Of a DNA stretch of 40,069 bases, positions 27,141-36,801 are shown in pieces (positions within the stretch are counted from its first letter, which is position 1; every line of letters begins with the position of its first letter). The stretch is from an uncultured Alphaproteobacteria bacterium (GTDB lineage Bacteria; Pseudomonadota; Alphaproteobacteria; Rickettsiales; Midichloriaceae): assembly GCA_903887235.1 (NCBI GenBank), contig CAISOX010000045.1, positions 1 through 40,069 on the forward strand, written 5' to 3'. Made by a program: the position numbers and the translations under genes. The notes below the pieces were generated by a model, which was not told the DNA's origin, made no database searches, and was given only the letters and a program-made list of their open reading frames with translations.

Positions 27141-29603
27141 TTAATCATATTTTTTATTTTCTTCTTCAACAAATTCGTAAATCTCTAACTTATCATTTTC
27201 TTTAAAATCAGAGAATTTTTCAAATGATATCCCACATTCAAATCCAACTTTAACCTCTTTTACATCATCCTTAAACCTTTTTAAAGCACCTAACTTTCCA
27301 TCATAAATAACAATATTGTTCCTAATAAGTCTTGCATTTGCTTTTCTTCTAATAACACCCTCTGTTACCATGCATCCAGCAACTTTCCCCACCTTACTTA
27401 GGGCAATTACCTGCCTTATTTCAGCATAACCAGTAATACTTTCTCTCCTAATTGGTGATAGTAACCCTCCTACCATTGCTTTGACATCATCAATGATATT
27501 ATAAATTATAGAGTAATAGTTTATAGTGACACCAAGGATTTTTGCACTCTTTACTGTTTTGCTATCAGCTCTTACATTAAAGCCTAAAATTATAGAATTG
27601 GTAACTTTAGCAAGAGAAACATCAGACTCTGTTATACCGCCTACTATAGCATGTGAAATTTTAATTTTAACTTCTTCATTAGCCAATTTCTGTAAACTAT
27701 TTTTGATCGCTTCAAGTGAACCGTTAACATCCACTTTAATGATGAGGTTAAGTGTTTTTGAATTATCAATCTGAGTCTTTAATAAGTCATCAAAAGAAGC
27801 TTTACTATTAGTGGAGCTTAATACATTTCCTTTTCTAGATTCGGCAAGCTCAACAATCTTTTTAGCAATTTTGTCATTTTCAACGACTATAAACTTTTCG
27901 CCAGCCTCTGGAGCATTGCTCAATCCTAATACTTCAATAGGTGTTGAAGGAATAGCTTTATCAACTTTTTGTCCTTTGTCGTTAACTAGAGCTCTAATTT
28001 TAAAATATTCATTATTTATAATTGCAATATCACCAACATACAATGTACCTTTTTGCACTAACAAGGTAGCCAAGACACCTTTTAATTTATCCAATTTAGA
28101 TTCAATTACAACACCTTCCGCTCTTCTATTTGGATTAGCTTTTAAATCTAAAACTTCAGCCTGAATTAAAATAGCATCTTCCAATTCTTTTAATCCTTTC
28201 TTTTCTTTTGCAGATACAGGAACCACAATTACATCTCCCCCCATATCTTCAGGAACTAACTCATAGTTAAATAGAGAATTTTTAACTTTCTCAACATTTG
28301 CTGCAGCTTTATCAATTTTATTAATTGCCACAATAATTGGAACATCAGCTGCTTTAGCATGATTAATAGCTTCTATTGTTTGCTCCTTTATTCCATCGTC
28401 TGCAGCTACTACTATGATTACAATATCTGTAATTTTTGCTCCCCTCATTCTCATGGCAGTAAACGCTGCGTGACCAGGCGTGTCTATGAATGTTATGGAA
28501 TTATTGTTTCCTAGTGAAACATTATATGCCCCTATATGCTGTGTAATTCCTCCATGCTCTCCTGATACAACATCTGTTTGTCGAAGTACGTCAAGTAATG
28601 ATGTTTTGCCATGATCTACATGCCCCATTATAGTTACTATTGGAGCCCTTGGTATTAATGAATCTGGAGAATCATCAACTTGGTTTAAAAGAGATCTTTC
28701 AATTTCATACTCAGAAACTCTTATAGGAGTATGACCTAGTTCTTGCACAACCAATTCAGCAGTGTCTGCATCAATCACCTGATTAATTGTTGTTATAACT
28801 CCTAAATTCATTAGGGTTTTAATCACATAAGAAGCTTTTTCTGTCATCCTGTTAGCTAATTCCTGAACAGAAATTTGCTCTGGAATTTTTACTTCCCTAT
28901 ATATTTTACCTTGTTTCTTTCCTCTAGAATCCTTGTTTCTATTCTTGGAACTAACTTTGATTGTTGTAACTTTTGTTTCTATAACATCATCTTCTTTTTC
29001 TAAATCATAAATTTTTGTCAAAGAAATTTTTTTCAGTTCTTTTTTATCAAGTATAACCTTCTTCTTTTTAACATTTTTTTTATCCTCAAGTTCATCAAGC
29101 TCATCCACTAATTTATTAGATTTACTCTTAATATCTACAATATCTTTAGGTTGTGGCTTAGCAATTATAGATGCTTCAACATTAATTTCTGGCAAAACAT
29201 CAAGTTCCTTTTTTGTCCTTCCAATATGATCCAGATTTTTTATCTCATTATCGTTATTTATATTTTGAGATTCATTTTTTTCTAAATCATTTATTGCTAG
29301 ATTATCCGATTCTTTTACTACATCACTTAAATTATTATTTGTATCCAAAATTTTTGTTTTTTCTGCATCTAAAAAAGCTTTTAGCCTATTTTGTCTTTCA
29401 TCAGATGTTAAATCACCTACCACGTCCCCTTTAAAGTTTTTTGATGATTTTGTTTTGGTTACAACAACAACTGTCCCCTTTTTCTTGTTTATAAAATTAC
29501 CAGAAGGCATACTTTTACTAGGCAACTTTAGGCTTAATTTTTTAGTACTTAATCCTAAAGTTTTTTTAATTGGACTATTTTGCTCTGGCTTATCTTGAGT
29601 CAT
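27141..29603 (-). CDS. infB: Translation initiation factor IF-2
   Basis: IF-2 brings initiator tRNA to the 30S subunit. The 820-residue protein has a Lys-rich, disordered N-terminus (about 1-235) and an IF2N domain around 240-290 (Q-E-L-A-N-R-M-T-E-K-A). The G domain from about 325 has G-H-V-D-H-G-K-T-S-L-L-D, D-T-P-G-H-A-A-F and N-K-I-D-K. Later IF-2 domains end with the fMet-tRNA-binding E-C-G-I-S-F region. The usual nusA-infB-rbfA cluster is absent; infB stands between degP and ptrB. Confidence 0.97.
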   Translation of the reverse strand: MTQDKPEQNSPIKKTLGLSTKKLSLKLPSKSMPSGNFINKKKGTVVVVTKTKSSKNFKGDVVGDLTSDERQNRLKAFLDAEKTKILDTNNNLSDVVKESDNLAINDLEKNESQNINNDNEIKNLDHIGRTKKELDVLPEINVEASIIAKPQPKDIVDIKSKSNKLVDELDELEDKKNVKKKKVILDKKELKKISLTKIYDLEKEDDVIETKVTTIKVSSKNRNKDSRGKKQGKIYREVKIPEQISVQELANRMTEKASYVIKTLMNLGVITTINQVIDADTAELVVQELGHTPIRVSEYEIERSLLNQVDDSPDSLIPRAPIVTIMGHVDHGKTSLLDVLRQTDVVSGEHGGITQHIGAYNVSLGNNNSITFIDTPGHAAFTAMRMRGAKITDIVIIVVAADDGIKEQTIEAINHAKAADVPIIVAINKIDKAAANVEKVKNSLFNYELVPEDMGGDVIVVPVSAKEKKGLKELEDAILIQAEVLDLKANPNRRAEGVVIESKLDKLKGVLATLLVQKGTLYVGDIAIINNEYFKIRALVNDKGQKVDKAIPSTPIEVLGLSNAPEAGEKFIVVENDKIAKKIVELAESRKGNVLSSTNSKASFDDLLKTQIDNSKTLNLIIKVDVNGSLEAIKNSLQKLANEEVKIKISHAIVGGITESDVSLAKVTNSIILGFNVRADSKTVKSAKILGVTINYYSIIYNIIDDVKAMVGGLLSPIRRESITGYAEIRQVIALSKVGKVAGCMVTEGVIRRKANARLIRNNIVIYDGKLGALKRFKDDVKEVKVGFECGISFEKFSDFKENDKLEIYEFVEEENKKYD

Positions 29604-29722
29604 TAAAATTATTTAATTTATAATCAGTAAATACAATGGAATTATACGCTTTAATTCAGTAAAAGCAACCCCATATAGGAATTTATGTTTTTCAAAGACC
29701 AGTAAACCTTAAATTTAGTATA

Positions 29723-31159
29723 TTAGCTCAATTCAATCGTAATGTAGAAGTTACTATTTTTTCTTGAAATTAAAATCACAGCTTTTGCATCTTTATTTTT
29801 CGCTTTTAATTTGATATTTGTCAACAATGTCCTAAACTGTTTAGCAGAAGTAACTTCATCCTGATTAATACTACTTATAACATCACCGACTTTTAGTCCT
29901 TTCCTATAAGCGTCGCAATTTTTGTCAACTTTTGTCACCAAAACTCCATTAATGTCATCGCCTATTGAATAACTATTTCGCACTTCTTTGTTAAGATTCA
30001 CCACGCCAATTCCATGATAAGTTGTTTCCACTGCAACCTCTTCTCCATCCTGATTAAACGGATCATTTTTAGGAATTTCCAATACCACACTTGTATTAAT
30101 TTTTTTACCTCTCCTAATAATTTCAACTGGTATTTTAGTATTTAATGGAGAATCTGCTACAATCCTAGGAAATTGATTAATATTATTAAGCACTTTTCCA
30201 TTAAAGTTAACTATAATGTCTCCAATATTGATCCCAGCTTTTTCAGCAGGACTGTCTTTCATTATGTTGGACACAATTGCTCCATTAGCACTATCCAAAT
30301 TAAATCCTTTGACCATATCTTCTGTCAAAGGCTGAAACGTGATTCCAAGCCAAGGGCGCTCAATTTTTCCATCCTTTAACAATTTATTTATTATTGATTT
30401 TGCAGTATTGGATGGTATTGCAAAACCAATTCCAACATTTCCTCCACTTGGTGAAACAATTGCGCTATTCACCCCTATCACTTCTCCATCCATATTGAAC
30501 ATTGGCCCACCTGAATTACCTTTATTAATAGATGCATCTGTTTGAATAAACTCCTCATAAAACTGACCTCCTAAATCTCTCCCCTTAGCTGACACTATTC
30601 CAGCAGTTACAGTTCCTCCAAATCCAAATGCATTACCGATAGCAATAACAGATTCCCCAACTCTCACTTTATCAGAATCACCAAATTTAACATAAGGAAT
30701 TGAGCTATTTGCATCAATTTTTAACACTGCTAAATCTGTCTTCTTATCTCGTCCAATGACTTTAGCTTTATAAATTTTCTTCTCATTAGCCCCAATCGTT
30801 ATATTTATTTCTTGCGCATTATCAATTACATGATTATTTGTAACAACATGACCTTTATCATCAATCAAAAACCCGGATCCAAGTGAAATAATCTTCGATG
30901 GCTTATTTGGAAATGGACTTTTATTAAATTCCTCAAAAAATTTAAAAAACTCTTCTGGCATTTCGGGAAAAGACAAATTTGCATTGCCATTTTCTACTAA
31001 TTGAGTTGTAGATATGTTGACAACAGCAGGACTTAATTTTTCAACTACGTCTGCTATCAAATTATTATTGCACTGATTAGCAAGTGCAGAAATATTAAAA
31101 AGTAAAAAAATACTAACAGCTAACTTAGCAATTGCCTTTTTTGTATCGAATAAAAACAT
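29723..31159 (-). CDS. degP: Periplasmic serine endoprotease DegP/HtrA
   Basis: A Do-type quality-control protease. The ATG at 31159 gives 478 residues and a clean signal peptide (hydrophobic to about residue 24, ending S-A-L-A). A GTG 12 bp upstream is in frame but less likely. The trypsin-like domain has His in V-V-T-N-N-H-V-I, Asp in K-T-D-L-A-V-L-K and Ser in N-K-G-N-S-G-G-P-M-F. Two PDZ domains follow (S-P-A-E-K-A-G-I-N-I-G-D and A-Y-R-K-G-L-K-V-G-D). It degrades or refolds misfolded envelope proteins. It is divergent from the ABC exporter, with a 79-bp gap. Confidence 0.96.
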   Translation of the reverse strand: MFLFDTKKAIAKLAVSIFLLFNISALANQCNNNLIADVVEKLSPAVVNISTTQLVENGNANLSFPEMPEEFFKFFEEFNKSPFPNKPSKIISLGSGFLIDDKGHVVTNNHVIDNAQEINITIGANEKKIYKAKVIGRDKKTDLAVLKIDANSSIPYVKFGDSDKVRVGESVIAIGNAFGFGGTVTAGIVSAKGRDLGGQFYEEFIQTDASINKGNSGGPMFNMDGEVIGVNSAIVSPSGGNVGIGFAIPSNTAKSIINKLLKDGKIERPWLGITFQPLTEDMVKGFNLDSANGAIVSNIMKDSPAEKAGINIGDIIVNFNGKVLNNINQFPRIVADSPLNTKIPVEIIRRGKKINTSVVLEIPKNDPFNQDGEEVAVETTYHGIGVVNLNKEVRNSYSIGDDINGVLVTKVDKNCDAYRKGLKVGDVISSINQDEVTSAKQFRTLLTNIKLKAKNKDAKAVILISRKNSNFYITIELS

Positions 31160-31238
31160 AACTTTATACACAAACGATGATTATTTACTTTAATAATTTA
31201 ATTAATAATATATTTTTACTAACATAGAACTTAATTAA

Positions 31239-32990
31239 GTGAATATGCAATCAATTTCAAGCTTAAAATTTCTAAAACCATATTTAAAACAGCAAAAGAT
31301 AAAGTTGATCATTATGTTTTTAGCATTAATTGTCACCTCCTCCTCTGTTTTAATTTTTAGTAAATATCTAAGCTACATAATAGATCACTTTTTTTTTCAT
31401 TCAATGAATCCTGATTTTTTAAAATTTTTTTTATATCAAAATTTATTGATATTAATTTTAGCAATTGGAACAGCCATGAGATACTATTTTACAACTTACA
31501 TTGGGGAATACATAGTTCTTAATATTAAAAAAGATCTATTTGGTCACTTACTTACTCTATCACCAAGTTTTTTTGAAACTGAGAAACCAGGTAGCTTAAT
31601 ATCCCAAATTCAAAATGATACTCAAATAATTCAAAATTTGATTGGCAGCAATATCTCAGTTGCACTGAGAAATTTAATTATGTTTTTAGGTGGACTTGCA
31701 ATGTTAATAGCAATGAGTTCAAAGTTAACTCTCTTCATCGTAATTTTAATTCCTGTAATCATAATCCCGATAATAATCTTTGGAAAAAAAATCAAAAAAT
31801 TATCTAGAAAAAGTCAAGAACAACAAGGAATACTTACCTCCTTATCAGAAGAATCTATCAATTCAATCAAAACGATTCAATCGTATTCTGCTGAAGAACA
31901 TGCGAAAAAAAGGTATGAATCTTCTTTGAACTCGACTCTGCAAACAGCTATGAATCTAGCTAAATCCAAATCAGCATTGATTTTTGTAGTAATTTTTCTT
32001 GTGTTTTGTGGGGTAGGCTTAATTTTATGGTATGGAGGTTACGACGTAGTCAGTGGTAAAATGACTATAGGCGAATTATCATCTTTCATCTTTCTCGCTG
32101 TCATATGTGCTGGCTCTATCGGTGGTCTCTCTGAAACTTTTGGTGAAATTATGAAATCAGCTACTGCTTGTGAACGAGCGGCTGAATTTTTAAATTTACG
32201 CTCTGAAATTAGAAATTCAGAAAATACAGTAAACATTGATAAGGAAATAATACAATCACTTTATTTAAAGGATGTAAACTTTTCTTATCCGTCTAAAAAG
32301 AACCCTTTAGTACTGGATAACTTAAATTTTAAAATTAACAAAAATGAAAAAATTGCAATAGTTGGTAAATCTGGAGCGGGAAAATCAACCATCCTTGAAT
32401 TGATCAGCAGATTTTATGATATAAATTCAGGTGATATTTTATTCAATGAATATTCAATTAAAAACATAAATATAAATAGCTTAAGGGATAAGATAGCTTA
32501 TATTCCACAAGATCCTGTGATTTTTTCATCAACAATTTATGAAAATATATTATTTGGAAATCCTAACTCAAGCTATGATCAAGTAATTCAAGCTGCAAAA
32601 TTGGCAGCAGTCGATGAATTTGCAAATAATCTATCCAAAGGATATAACACCTTTATTGGTCAAAAGGGAGTAAGACTTTCTGGTGGTCAAAAACAACGAG
32701 TTGCGATTGCAAGAGCAATTCTGAAAAATCCTGCAATTTTACTATTAGATGAAGCAACATCAGCTCTTGACTATAAGAATGAAAAACTTATTCAAGAGGC
32801 AATACAGAATATCTCAAAAGGTAAAATAACAATTACTGTTGCTCATAGATTATCAACAGTTGTTAACTCTGATAGAATATTAGTTTTAGATAAGGGCAGA
32901 TTAATAGAACAAGGAACGCATCAGGAATTGATGCGTGAAAAGGGATTTTATTATACCTTAGTTAACAGTCAAGTTGACCTTATGAATTAA
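31239..32990 (+). CDS. ABC exporter half-transporter (MsbA/multidrug type)
   Basis: A 583-residue fused protein with six membrane helices in the first 300 residues and an ATPase domain after about 335. The ATPase has Walker A G-K-S-G-A-G-K-S-T, signature L-S-G-G-Q-K-Q-R, Walker B I-L-L-L-D-E-A-T-S-A-L-D and an H-loop A-H-R-L-S-T. It would work as a homodimer, exporting lipid, drug or peptide. MsbA-like lipid A flipping is possible given the lipid A genes here, but this is not proved by sequence. Start is GTG at 31239 or ATG at 31245. Confidence 0.92.
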   Translation: MNMQSISSLKFLKPYLKQQKIKLIIMFLALIVTSSSVLIFSKYLSYIIDHFFFHSMNPDFLKFFLYQNLLILILAIGTAMRYYFTTYIGEYIVLNIKKDLFGHLLTLSPSFFETEKPGSLISQIQNDTQIIQNLIGSNISVALRNLIMFLGGLAMLIAMSSKLTLFIVILIPVIIIPIIIFGKKIKKLSRKSQEQQGILTSLSEESINSIKTIQSYSAEEHAKKRYESSLNSTLQTAMNLAKSKSALIFVVIFLVFCGVGLILWYGGYDVVSGKMTIGELSSFIFLAVICAGSIGGLSETFGEIMKSATACERAAEFLNLRSEIRNSENTVNIDKEIIQSLYLKDVNFSYPSKKNPLVLDNLNFKINKNEKIAIVGKSGAGKSTILELISRFYDINSGDILFNEYSIKNININSLRDKIAYIPQDPVIFSSTIYENILFGNPNSSYDQVIQAAKLAAVDEFANNLSKGYNTFIGQKGVRLSGGQKQRVAIARAILKNPAILLLDEATSALDYKNEKLIQEAIQNISKGKITITVAHRLSTVVNSDRILVLDKGRLIEQGTHQELMREKGFYYTLVNSQVDLMN

Positions 32991-33124
32991 AATGTTATTT
33001 TTATGACTTTATAAACTTCATAATTTCAATAAAAATATATGTGTGAATATGTAAAATAAAGATTATCTTGTGATATCTTTCACTAGTTTTTTGCTATACT
33101 TTGATGTATAAAATCAGTAGATAT

Positions 33125-33148
33125 TAAACTGCAAACAGTTTAGTTTTT
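33125..33148 (+). terminator. Hairpin with T-run in the lipA leader
   Basis: A perfect 7-bp stem, TAAACTG (33125-33131) and CAGTTTA (33136-33142), with a CAAA loop is followed by GTTTTT. This is a small Rho-independent-terminator shape, plus strand, 134 bp after the ABC exporter and 54 bp before lipA. TATACT at 33095-33100 and TATAAA at 33107-33112 upstream could be promoter -10 boxes. If so, the hairpin lies inside the lipA leader and could attenuate it. The stem is weak (two GC pairs). Confidence 0.42.
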
Positions 33149-33201
33149 ACAAATAATAATATGCAGCATAAGGAACCTTATTTTAGACAAAGTAAAAATT
33201 T

Positions 33202-34134
33202 ATGAGTATACCAGTTAAAATATTATCTCATGGTCAAGAGGTGCAAAAGCAACCTAATACTTCTTTAAAAAAACCCAATTGGCTAAGAGTGAAAGCTCCT
33301 ACTGGAAAAATTTTTGAACAAACAAAGCAAATTGTAAAAGAAAAATCCTTAAATACAGTTTGTGAAGAGGCTGCATGTCCTAATATTGGTGAATGCTGGA
33401 ATAAGAAACATGCAACATTTATTATTTTAGGGAGTGTTTGCACTAGAGCATGTAGGTTCTGCAATATCAAGACGGGAATACCTGATAAGCTTGATCCGCA
33501 TGAACCAGAAAAAATTGCCAGGTCTGTTGCAGAATTGGAATTAAAGCACGTTGTTATAACATCTGTTGATAGAGACGATTTGGAAGATGGTGGTGCTAAT
33601 CACTTCGCACAGTGCATTTTAGAAATTAGAAAAAAGTGCCCTAATACAAGTATTGAGGTTCTTACTCCAGATTTTTTGAGAAAGGGTGATTCATATAAAA
33701 TTATTGTAGATGCAAAGCCTGATGTGTTTAATCATAATATAGAAACAGTTCCATCTCTATATCCAAAAATTAGGCCAGGTTCAAGATATTTTAATTCATT
33801 AAATCTTCTAAATAATGTTAAAAATTTGGATAAAAATATATTTACTAAATCTGGCATGATGGTAGGTCTTGGTGAAACTAATGATGAAATTTTTCAAGTA
33901 ATGGATGATTTACGATCAGCTAAAGTTGATTTTTTAACTATAGGACAATATTTACAACCTACTCCTAATCATGCTAGGGTGGAAAGGTATGTTGAACCAA
34001 GTGAGTTTAACTACTATGAAAGGATGGCAAAAGTGAAAGGTTTTCACATGGTTTCAGCAACTCCATTAACTAGATCATCTTATCACGCAGAGGAGGATTT
34101 TGTAAGATTAAAAAGTATGAATATTGATGTTTAA
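33202..34134 (+). CDS. lipA: Lipoyl synthase
   Basis: LipA inserts two sulfurs into octanoyl groups on lipoyl domains of 2-oxoacid dehydrogenases. The 310-residue radical-SAM protein has both clusters. The auxiliary one is bound by [12 protein letters not shown]. The radical-SAM one is bound by C-T-R-A-C-R-F-C. The late R-S-S-Y-H-A-E-E holds the conserved Ser that ligates the auxiliary cluster. No lipB is adjacent. The end overlaps mreC. Confidence 0.97.
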   Translation: MSIPVKILSHGQEVQKQPNTSLKKPNWLRVKAPTGKIFEQTKQIVKEKSLNTVCEEAACPNIGECWNKKHATFIILGSVCTRACRFCNIKTGIPDKLDPHEPEKIARSVAELELKHVVITSVDRDDLEDGGANHFAQCILEIRKKCPNTSIEVLTPDFLRKGDSYKIIVDAKPDVFNHNIETVPSLYPKIRPGSRYFNSLNLLNNVKNLDKNIFTKSGMMVGLGETNDEIFQVMDDLRSAKVDFLTIGQYLQPTPNHARVERYVEPSEFNYYERMAKVKGFHMVSATPLTRSSYHAEEDFVRLKSMNIDV

Positions 34135-34981
34135 AAATAGGGATAATACTAAACGATTTAAGTTATTTTTTATAGGGAAAAAAAAATTAAGGCAAAAAAT
34201 TAAGGCAATTGCATTATTTTTGGCATTTCTGTTGATAACTGCAGATATGGTGAAATTTAAATTCATACATGGCAGGTTTCATGATGTATCTTCTATAACT
34301 TATTCTGCTATCTCCTATCCATTATTTTTGGTGCAAAACTCTTATTTGGAAGTAAAAAATTATATATTATTGATGTCAATTAACAAAGACATATATGTAG
34401 AAAATAAAAGATTAAATGAACAAGTCAAAAATTTAAAATCAATAGAAGCAGAAAATGATGATTTACGACGTTTGGTTAATTTTCAAGATAACCTGCAATT
34501 TTCCAAGATAACAGGAAGAGCGGTTATTGAATCATACGATGGATTCGAAAAACAATATTTGTTAAATATTGGTTCTAAGAATGGTGTAAACAAGGGGAAT
34601 GCAATTATAGATAGTGATAGACTAATTGGAAGAGTAATAAAAGTGAATGAGCAATCTTCGAATATGCAATTGATTACTAGTAAAAATTCAAAAATTCCCA
34701 TTTTGGTATTAGGGACTGAATATAGCGGAATTGCAAGCGGTGAAAACAAAGAAAATTATCTAAAATTATTTTATTTACCCCAAGGCATAGATATTGAAGA
34801 TGGAAAAACTGTGATTACTTCTGGAGAGGGTGGTTATATGCCATATGGCATATACGTTGGAAAGACAAAGAAGATTAATGGTGAAATTTTTGTTGAAATA
34901 TGCTCCAATTGTAGCAATACCATGAGGTTGGTTAGCATTTTAAAATTAGAAGAAAATTTTGCCAATGCAAAAAGGAAATAG
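34127..34981 (+). CDS. mreC: Rod shape-determining protein MreC
   Basis: MreC links MreB filaments to the elongation peptidoglycan synthases. The protein (284 residues from the ATG at 34127, overlapping lipA by eight bases) has one membrane segment at about residues 25-42. A coiled coil at about 85-120 follows ([21 protein letters not shown]). The beta-rich domain after it has [14 protein letters not shown] and L-I-G-R-V-I. mreB and mreD are not adjacent, unlike the usual mreBCD cluster. Its presence implies some wall synthesis. Confidence 0.93.
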   Translation: MFKNRDNTKRFKLFFIGKKKLRQKIKAIALFLAFLLITADMVKFKFIHGRFHDVSSITYSAISYPLFLVQNSYLEVKNYILLMSINKDIYVENKRLNEQVKNLKSIEAENDDLRRLVNFQDNLQFSKITGRAVIESYDGFEKQYLLNIGSKNGVNKGNAIIDSDRLIGRVIKVNEQSSNMQLITSKNSKIPILVLGTEYSGIASGENKENYLKLFYLPQGIDIEDGKTVITSGEGGYMPYGIYVGKTKKINGEIFVEICSNCSNTMRLVSILKLEENFANAKRK

Positions 34982-35345
34982 CCAACTTAATATTATAGAT
35001 TATGAATTAAGTGTTCATATAGGAATAAGTGCGCAAGAAAGAGAGATGAAACAGAAAGTATTCGTGTCTATTATGATTAATTTTAAAAGTTTGCCTAGAG
35101 CCACGATAACTGACAATGTTAACGATACCTTATGTTATCATAATATATGTGATAAATTGAAATTGCTTAATGACAAGGTATTTTCAACGATTGAATATCT
35201 TTGCCACCAAGTATACAATTTATTATATGAAATAATAGAGCCCAATTATTTTCAATTTGAAGTGAGGAAATTTCCAGTTATTGAAAATTTGAAGGGCGGC
35301 GTTAAATTTATACTTGCTAATAACACGAATAATTATGAAAAATAG
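34965..35345 (+). CDS. folB: Dihydroneopterin aldolase FolB
   Basis: FolB cleaves dihydroneopterin to the hydroxymethylpterin used for folate. It is 126 residues from the ATG at 34965, overlapping mreC by 17 bases. The opening I-I-D-Y-E-L-S-V-H-I-G-I-S-A-Q-E-R, the D-T-L-C-Y-H-N-I-C-D-K-L stretch, and I-E-Y-L-C-H-Q-V match the family. Late, the substrate-site R-K-F-P-V-I-E-N-L-K-G-G-V stands where the family has the K-P-x-A-I Lys region. The active-site Lys is in this block. Other folate genes are not visible. Confidence 0.83.
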   Translation: MQKGNSQLNIIDYELSVHIGISAQEREMKQKVFVSIMINFKSLPRATITDNVNDTLCYHNICDKLKLLNDKVFSTIEYLCHQVYNLLYEIIEPNYFQFEVRKFPVIENLKGGVKFILANNTNNYEK

Positions 35346-36021
35346 ATTTATAGTCATTGCAGTAATTGCATTTATATTAATATTGTTTTTAAAACAATAT
35401 ACTGGACCGGTTTCATTTGAAAATGAAAAACTAATGAATGTAGTTTACTCTGTACTAGTCATAAGTGCACTAATAGTTAGTATTTTTAATTCCAAAGTGC
35501 CATTTAAACAACTGCTTAAATCTGCTGGAGCTTGGGTTTTAATTATTGGAGTATTATTAATAGGGTTTAGTTATAAAAGCGATATAAGAAAAGTTTATAA
35601 TAAGGTATACGCAAATCTTATTCCTGGAAATTACATAACTACAGGAGATAAGCAAGTTATTGTGTACGCCAATCAGTATGGGCATTATTATGTTAACACA
35701 ATTGTTCAAGGGGTTAAAATTGATTTTTTAATTGATACAGGGGCTACAACGGTTTCACTAACAAGAAGTGATGCAGAAAAATTAGGAATTAACTTAAATC
35801 AGCTTAACTATAGCCAAAAAGTTTCTACTGCAAATGGGATGGCGTTATCTGCACCAATAAAGTTAAATTATATTCAGATCAATAACATTATAGTAAATGA
35901 CGTTAGTGCATCAGTAGGTAGCGATGATGGATTGGAAAAATCATTACTAGGAATGAGTTTTTTAAATAAATTACAATCATTTCAAGTTACTGAAGATTCA
36001 CTACAAATGGTGGGAGAATAG
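35335..36021 (+). CDS. Membrane-anchored retropepsin-like aspartic protease (TIGR02281 type)
   Basis: A 228-residue protein from the ATG at 35335, overlapping folB by 11 bases. Two or three hydrophobic segments lie in the first 85 residues (about 4-18, 35-50 and 62-78). A single clan-AA protease domain follows, with the catalytic F-L-I-D-T-G-A-T-T-V-S-L-T and the later S-L-L-G-M-S-F-L-N-K-L flap/hydrophobic-glycine region. This architecture is the alphaproteobacterial TIGR02281 group, related to the Rickettsia retropepsin-like protease. It would act as a homodimer; its target is unknown. It ends the lipA-mreC-folB run. Confidence 0.9.
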   Translation: MKNRFIVIAVIAFILILFLKQYTGPVSFENEKLMNVVYSVLVISALIVSIFNSKVPFKQLLKSAGAWVLIIGVLLIGFSYKSDIRKVYNKVYANLIPGNYITTGDKQVIVYANQYGHYYVNTIVQGVKIDFLIDTGATTVSLTRSDAEKLGINLNQLNYSQKVSTANGMALSAPIKLNYIQINNIIVNDVSASVGSDDGLEKSLLGMSFLNKLQSFQVTEDSLQMVGE

Positions 36022-36062
36022 GATAATAAACTAACTTTGTTCAGTAGGGATGAAATAAATAG

Positions 36063-36320
36063 GGAAGCATCTCACTAGCGTTAAAGCTTAATTTGGTAGC
36101 ATTTGCAGCAAATGATTCTAAAAGTGCAAAGCAAATATCTTCAATATGCCTTGATAGGAAGAAAAATATAGAGCTTATGTCGTGGCAACAAATCATGAAC
36201 TTACATTCAGATTCTCAAATGATTTTAATAGATAAAGAGCAGCCGATAGTATCGAAAAAAGTTTTTTACTACGAAGATGAAGCTATGAAGAAAAGGATCA
36301 TTGATACAGCTCCGCTTTAA
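36063..36320 (+). pseudogene. C-terminal fragment of a VirD4/TraG-type coupling ATPase
   Basis: The frame opens after a TAG at 36060-36062 and runs about 85 codons. It reads L-V-A-F-A-A-N-D-S-K-S-A-K-Q-I-S, then I-E-L-M-S-W-Q-Q-I-M-N-L, then Q-M-I-L-I-D-K-E-Q-P-I-V-S-K-K-V-F-Y-Y-E-D-E-A-M-K-K-R-I. This order (ND..TAK.IS; a decision helix; ilI....PI..KK..YYED..F..RI) is that of the C-terminus of VirD4/TraG ATPases of type IV secretion and conjugation systems. The P-loop and the rest are missing, and no good start or ribosome site exists. It is probably a leftover of an integrated conjugative element. Assignment is by pattern only. Confidence 0.6.
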
Positions 36321-36423
36321 TACTTCTCTTCTGCAAATGTCTTGGTCCTACATTTTACTTTGGTCTTCTTAAATTTACAAATCCTTCACTATCTATAGAA
36401 CTTACTTCTTTATAGCCACCTAT
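36321..36423. other. Gene-free stretch between the VirD4 fragment and the IS66 end
   Basis: No complete gene. On the minus strand about 22 open codons run inward from the IS66 end (G-G-Y-K-E-V-S-S-I-D-S-E-G-F-V-N-L-R-R-P-K) before a TAA. This could be the 3' end of a gene hit by the IS, but I do not recognise it. Confidence 0.35.
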
Positions 36424-36789
36424 GTAAGCGTTAAAATAAGCACATCTTGACAGCCCCTATCAAGCTTTTTATGCCAATTTTAATTTTTTACAGACTTTAA
36501 AAAATTTTTTATCAATATTGTATGGAAGTAAATTTACTAATTCTTTTGAATCAGAATAATCATGAATGTGATCAAGTAAATATTTTAAGTAACTATAAGG
36601 ATTAATCTTATTTGCCTTACAAGTTTCGATAACACTATAAATATTTGCACTAGATTCGGCACCTTTAGTTGTTGCGCAGAATAGCCAATTTTTCCTACCT
36701 ACTGCAAAAAGGTTTTATACTACGTTTTAATCATTATTATCAATACGCAATCTTCCATCTAGTATCACTTCATTTTGCTTCACTATAGT
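36424..36789 (-). mobile_element. IS66-family remnant: terminal repeat and transposase 3' end
   Basis: The left edge begins GTAAGCG (36424-36430), the typical IS66-family terminus. On the minus strand, from about 36789 to a stop at 36469, the C-terminus of the IS66 transposase (TnpC) can be read: L-D-G-R-L-R-I-D-N-N, then F-A-V-G-R-K-N-W-L-F, G-A-E-S-S-A-N-I-Y-S-V-I-E-T-C-K-A-N, P-Y-S-Y-L-K-Y-L-L and L-V-N-L-L-P. In-frame stops just after I-D-N-N-D show that it is dead. The other end, tnpA and tnpB are lost, so no target duplication can be checked. It abuts the permease gene, whose stop is 13 bases away. Confidence 0.88.
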
Positions 36790-36801
36790 TCAACTTGTAC
36801 A

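Noticed and set aside
27811-28164. Plus-strand frame of 117 codons opposite infB
   Set aside because: Antisense to a conserved part of IF-2; no start signal and no known family.
36416-36423. Eight bases next to the IS66 end as a target-site duplication
   Set aside because: The other end of the element is lost, so no duplicate can be matched.
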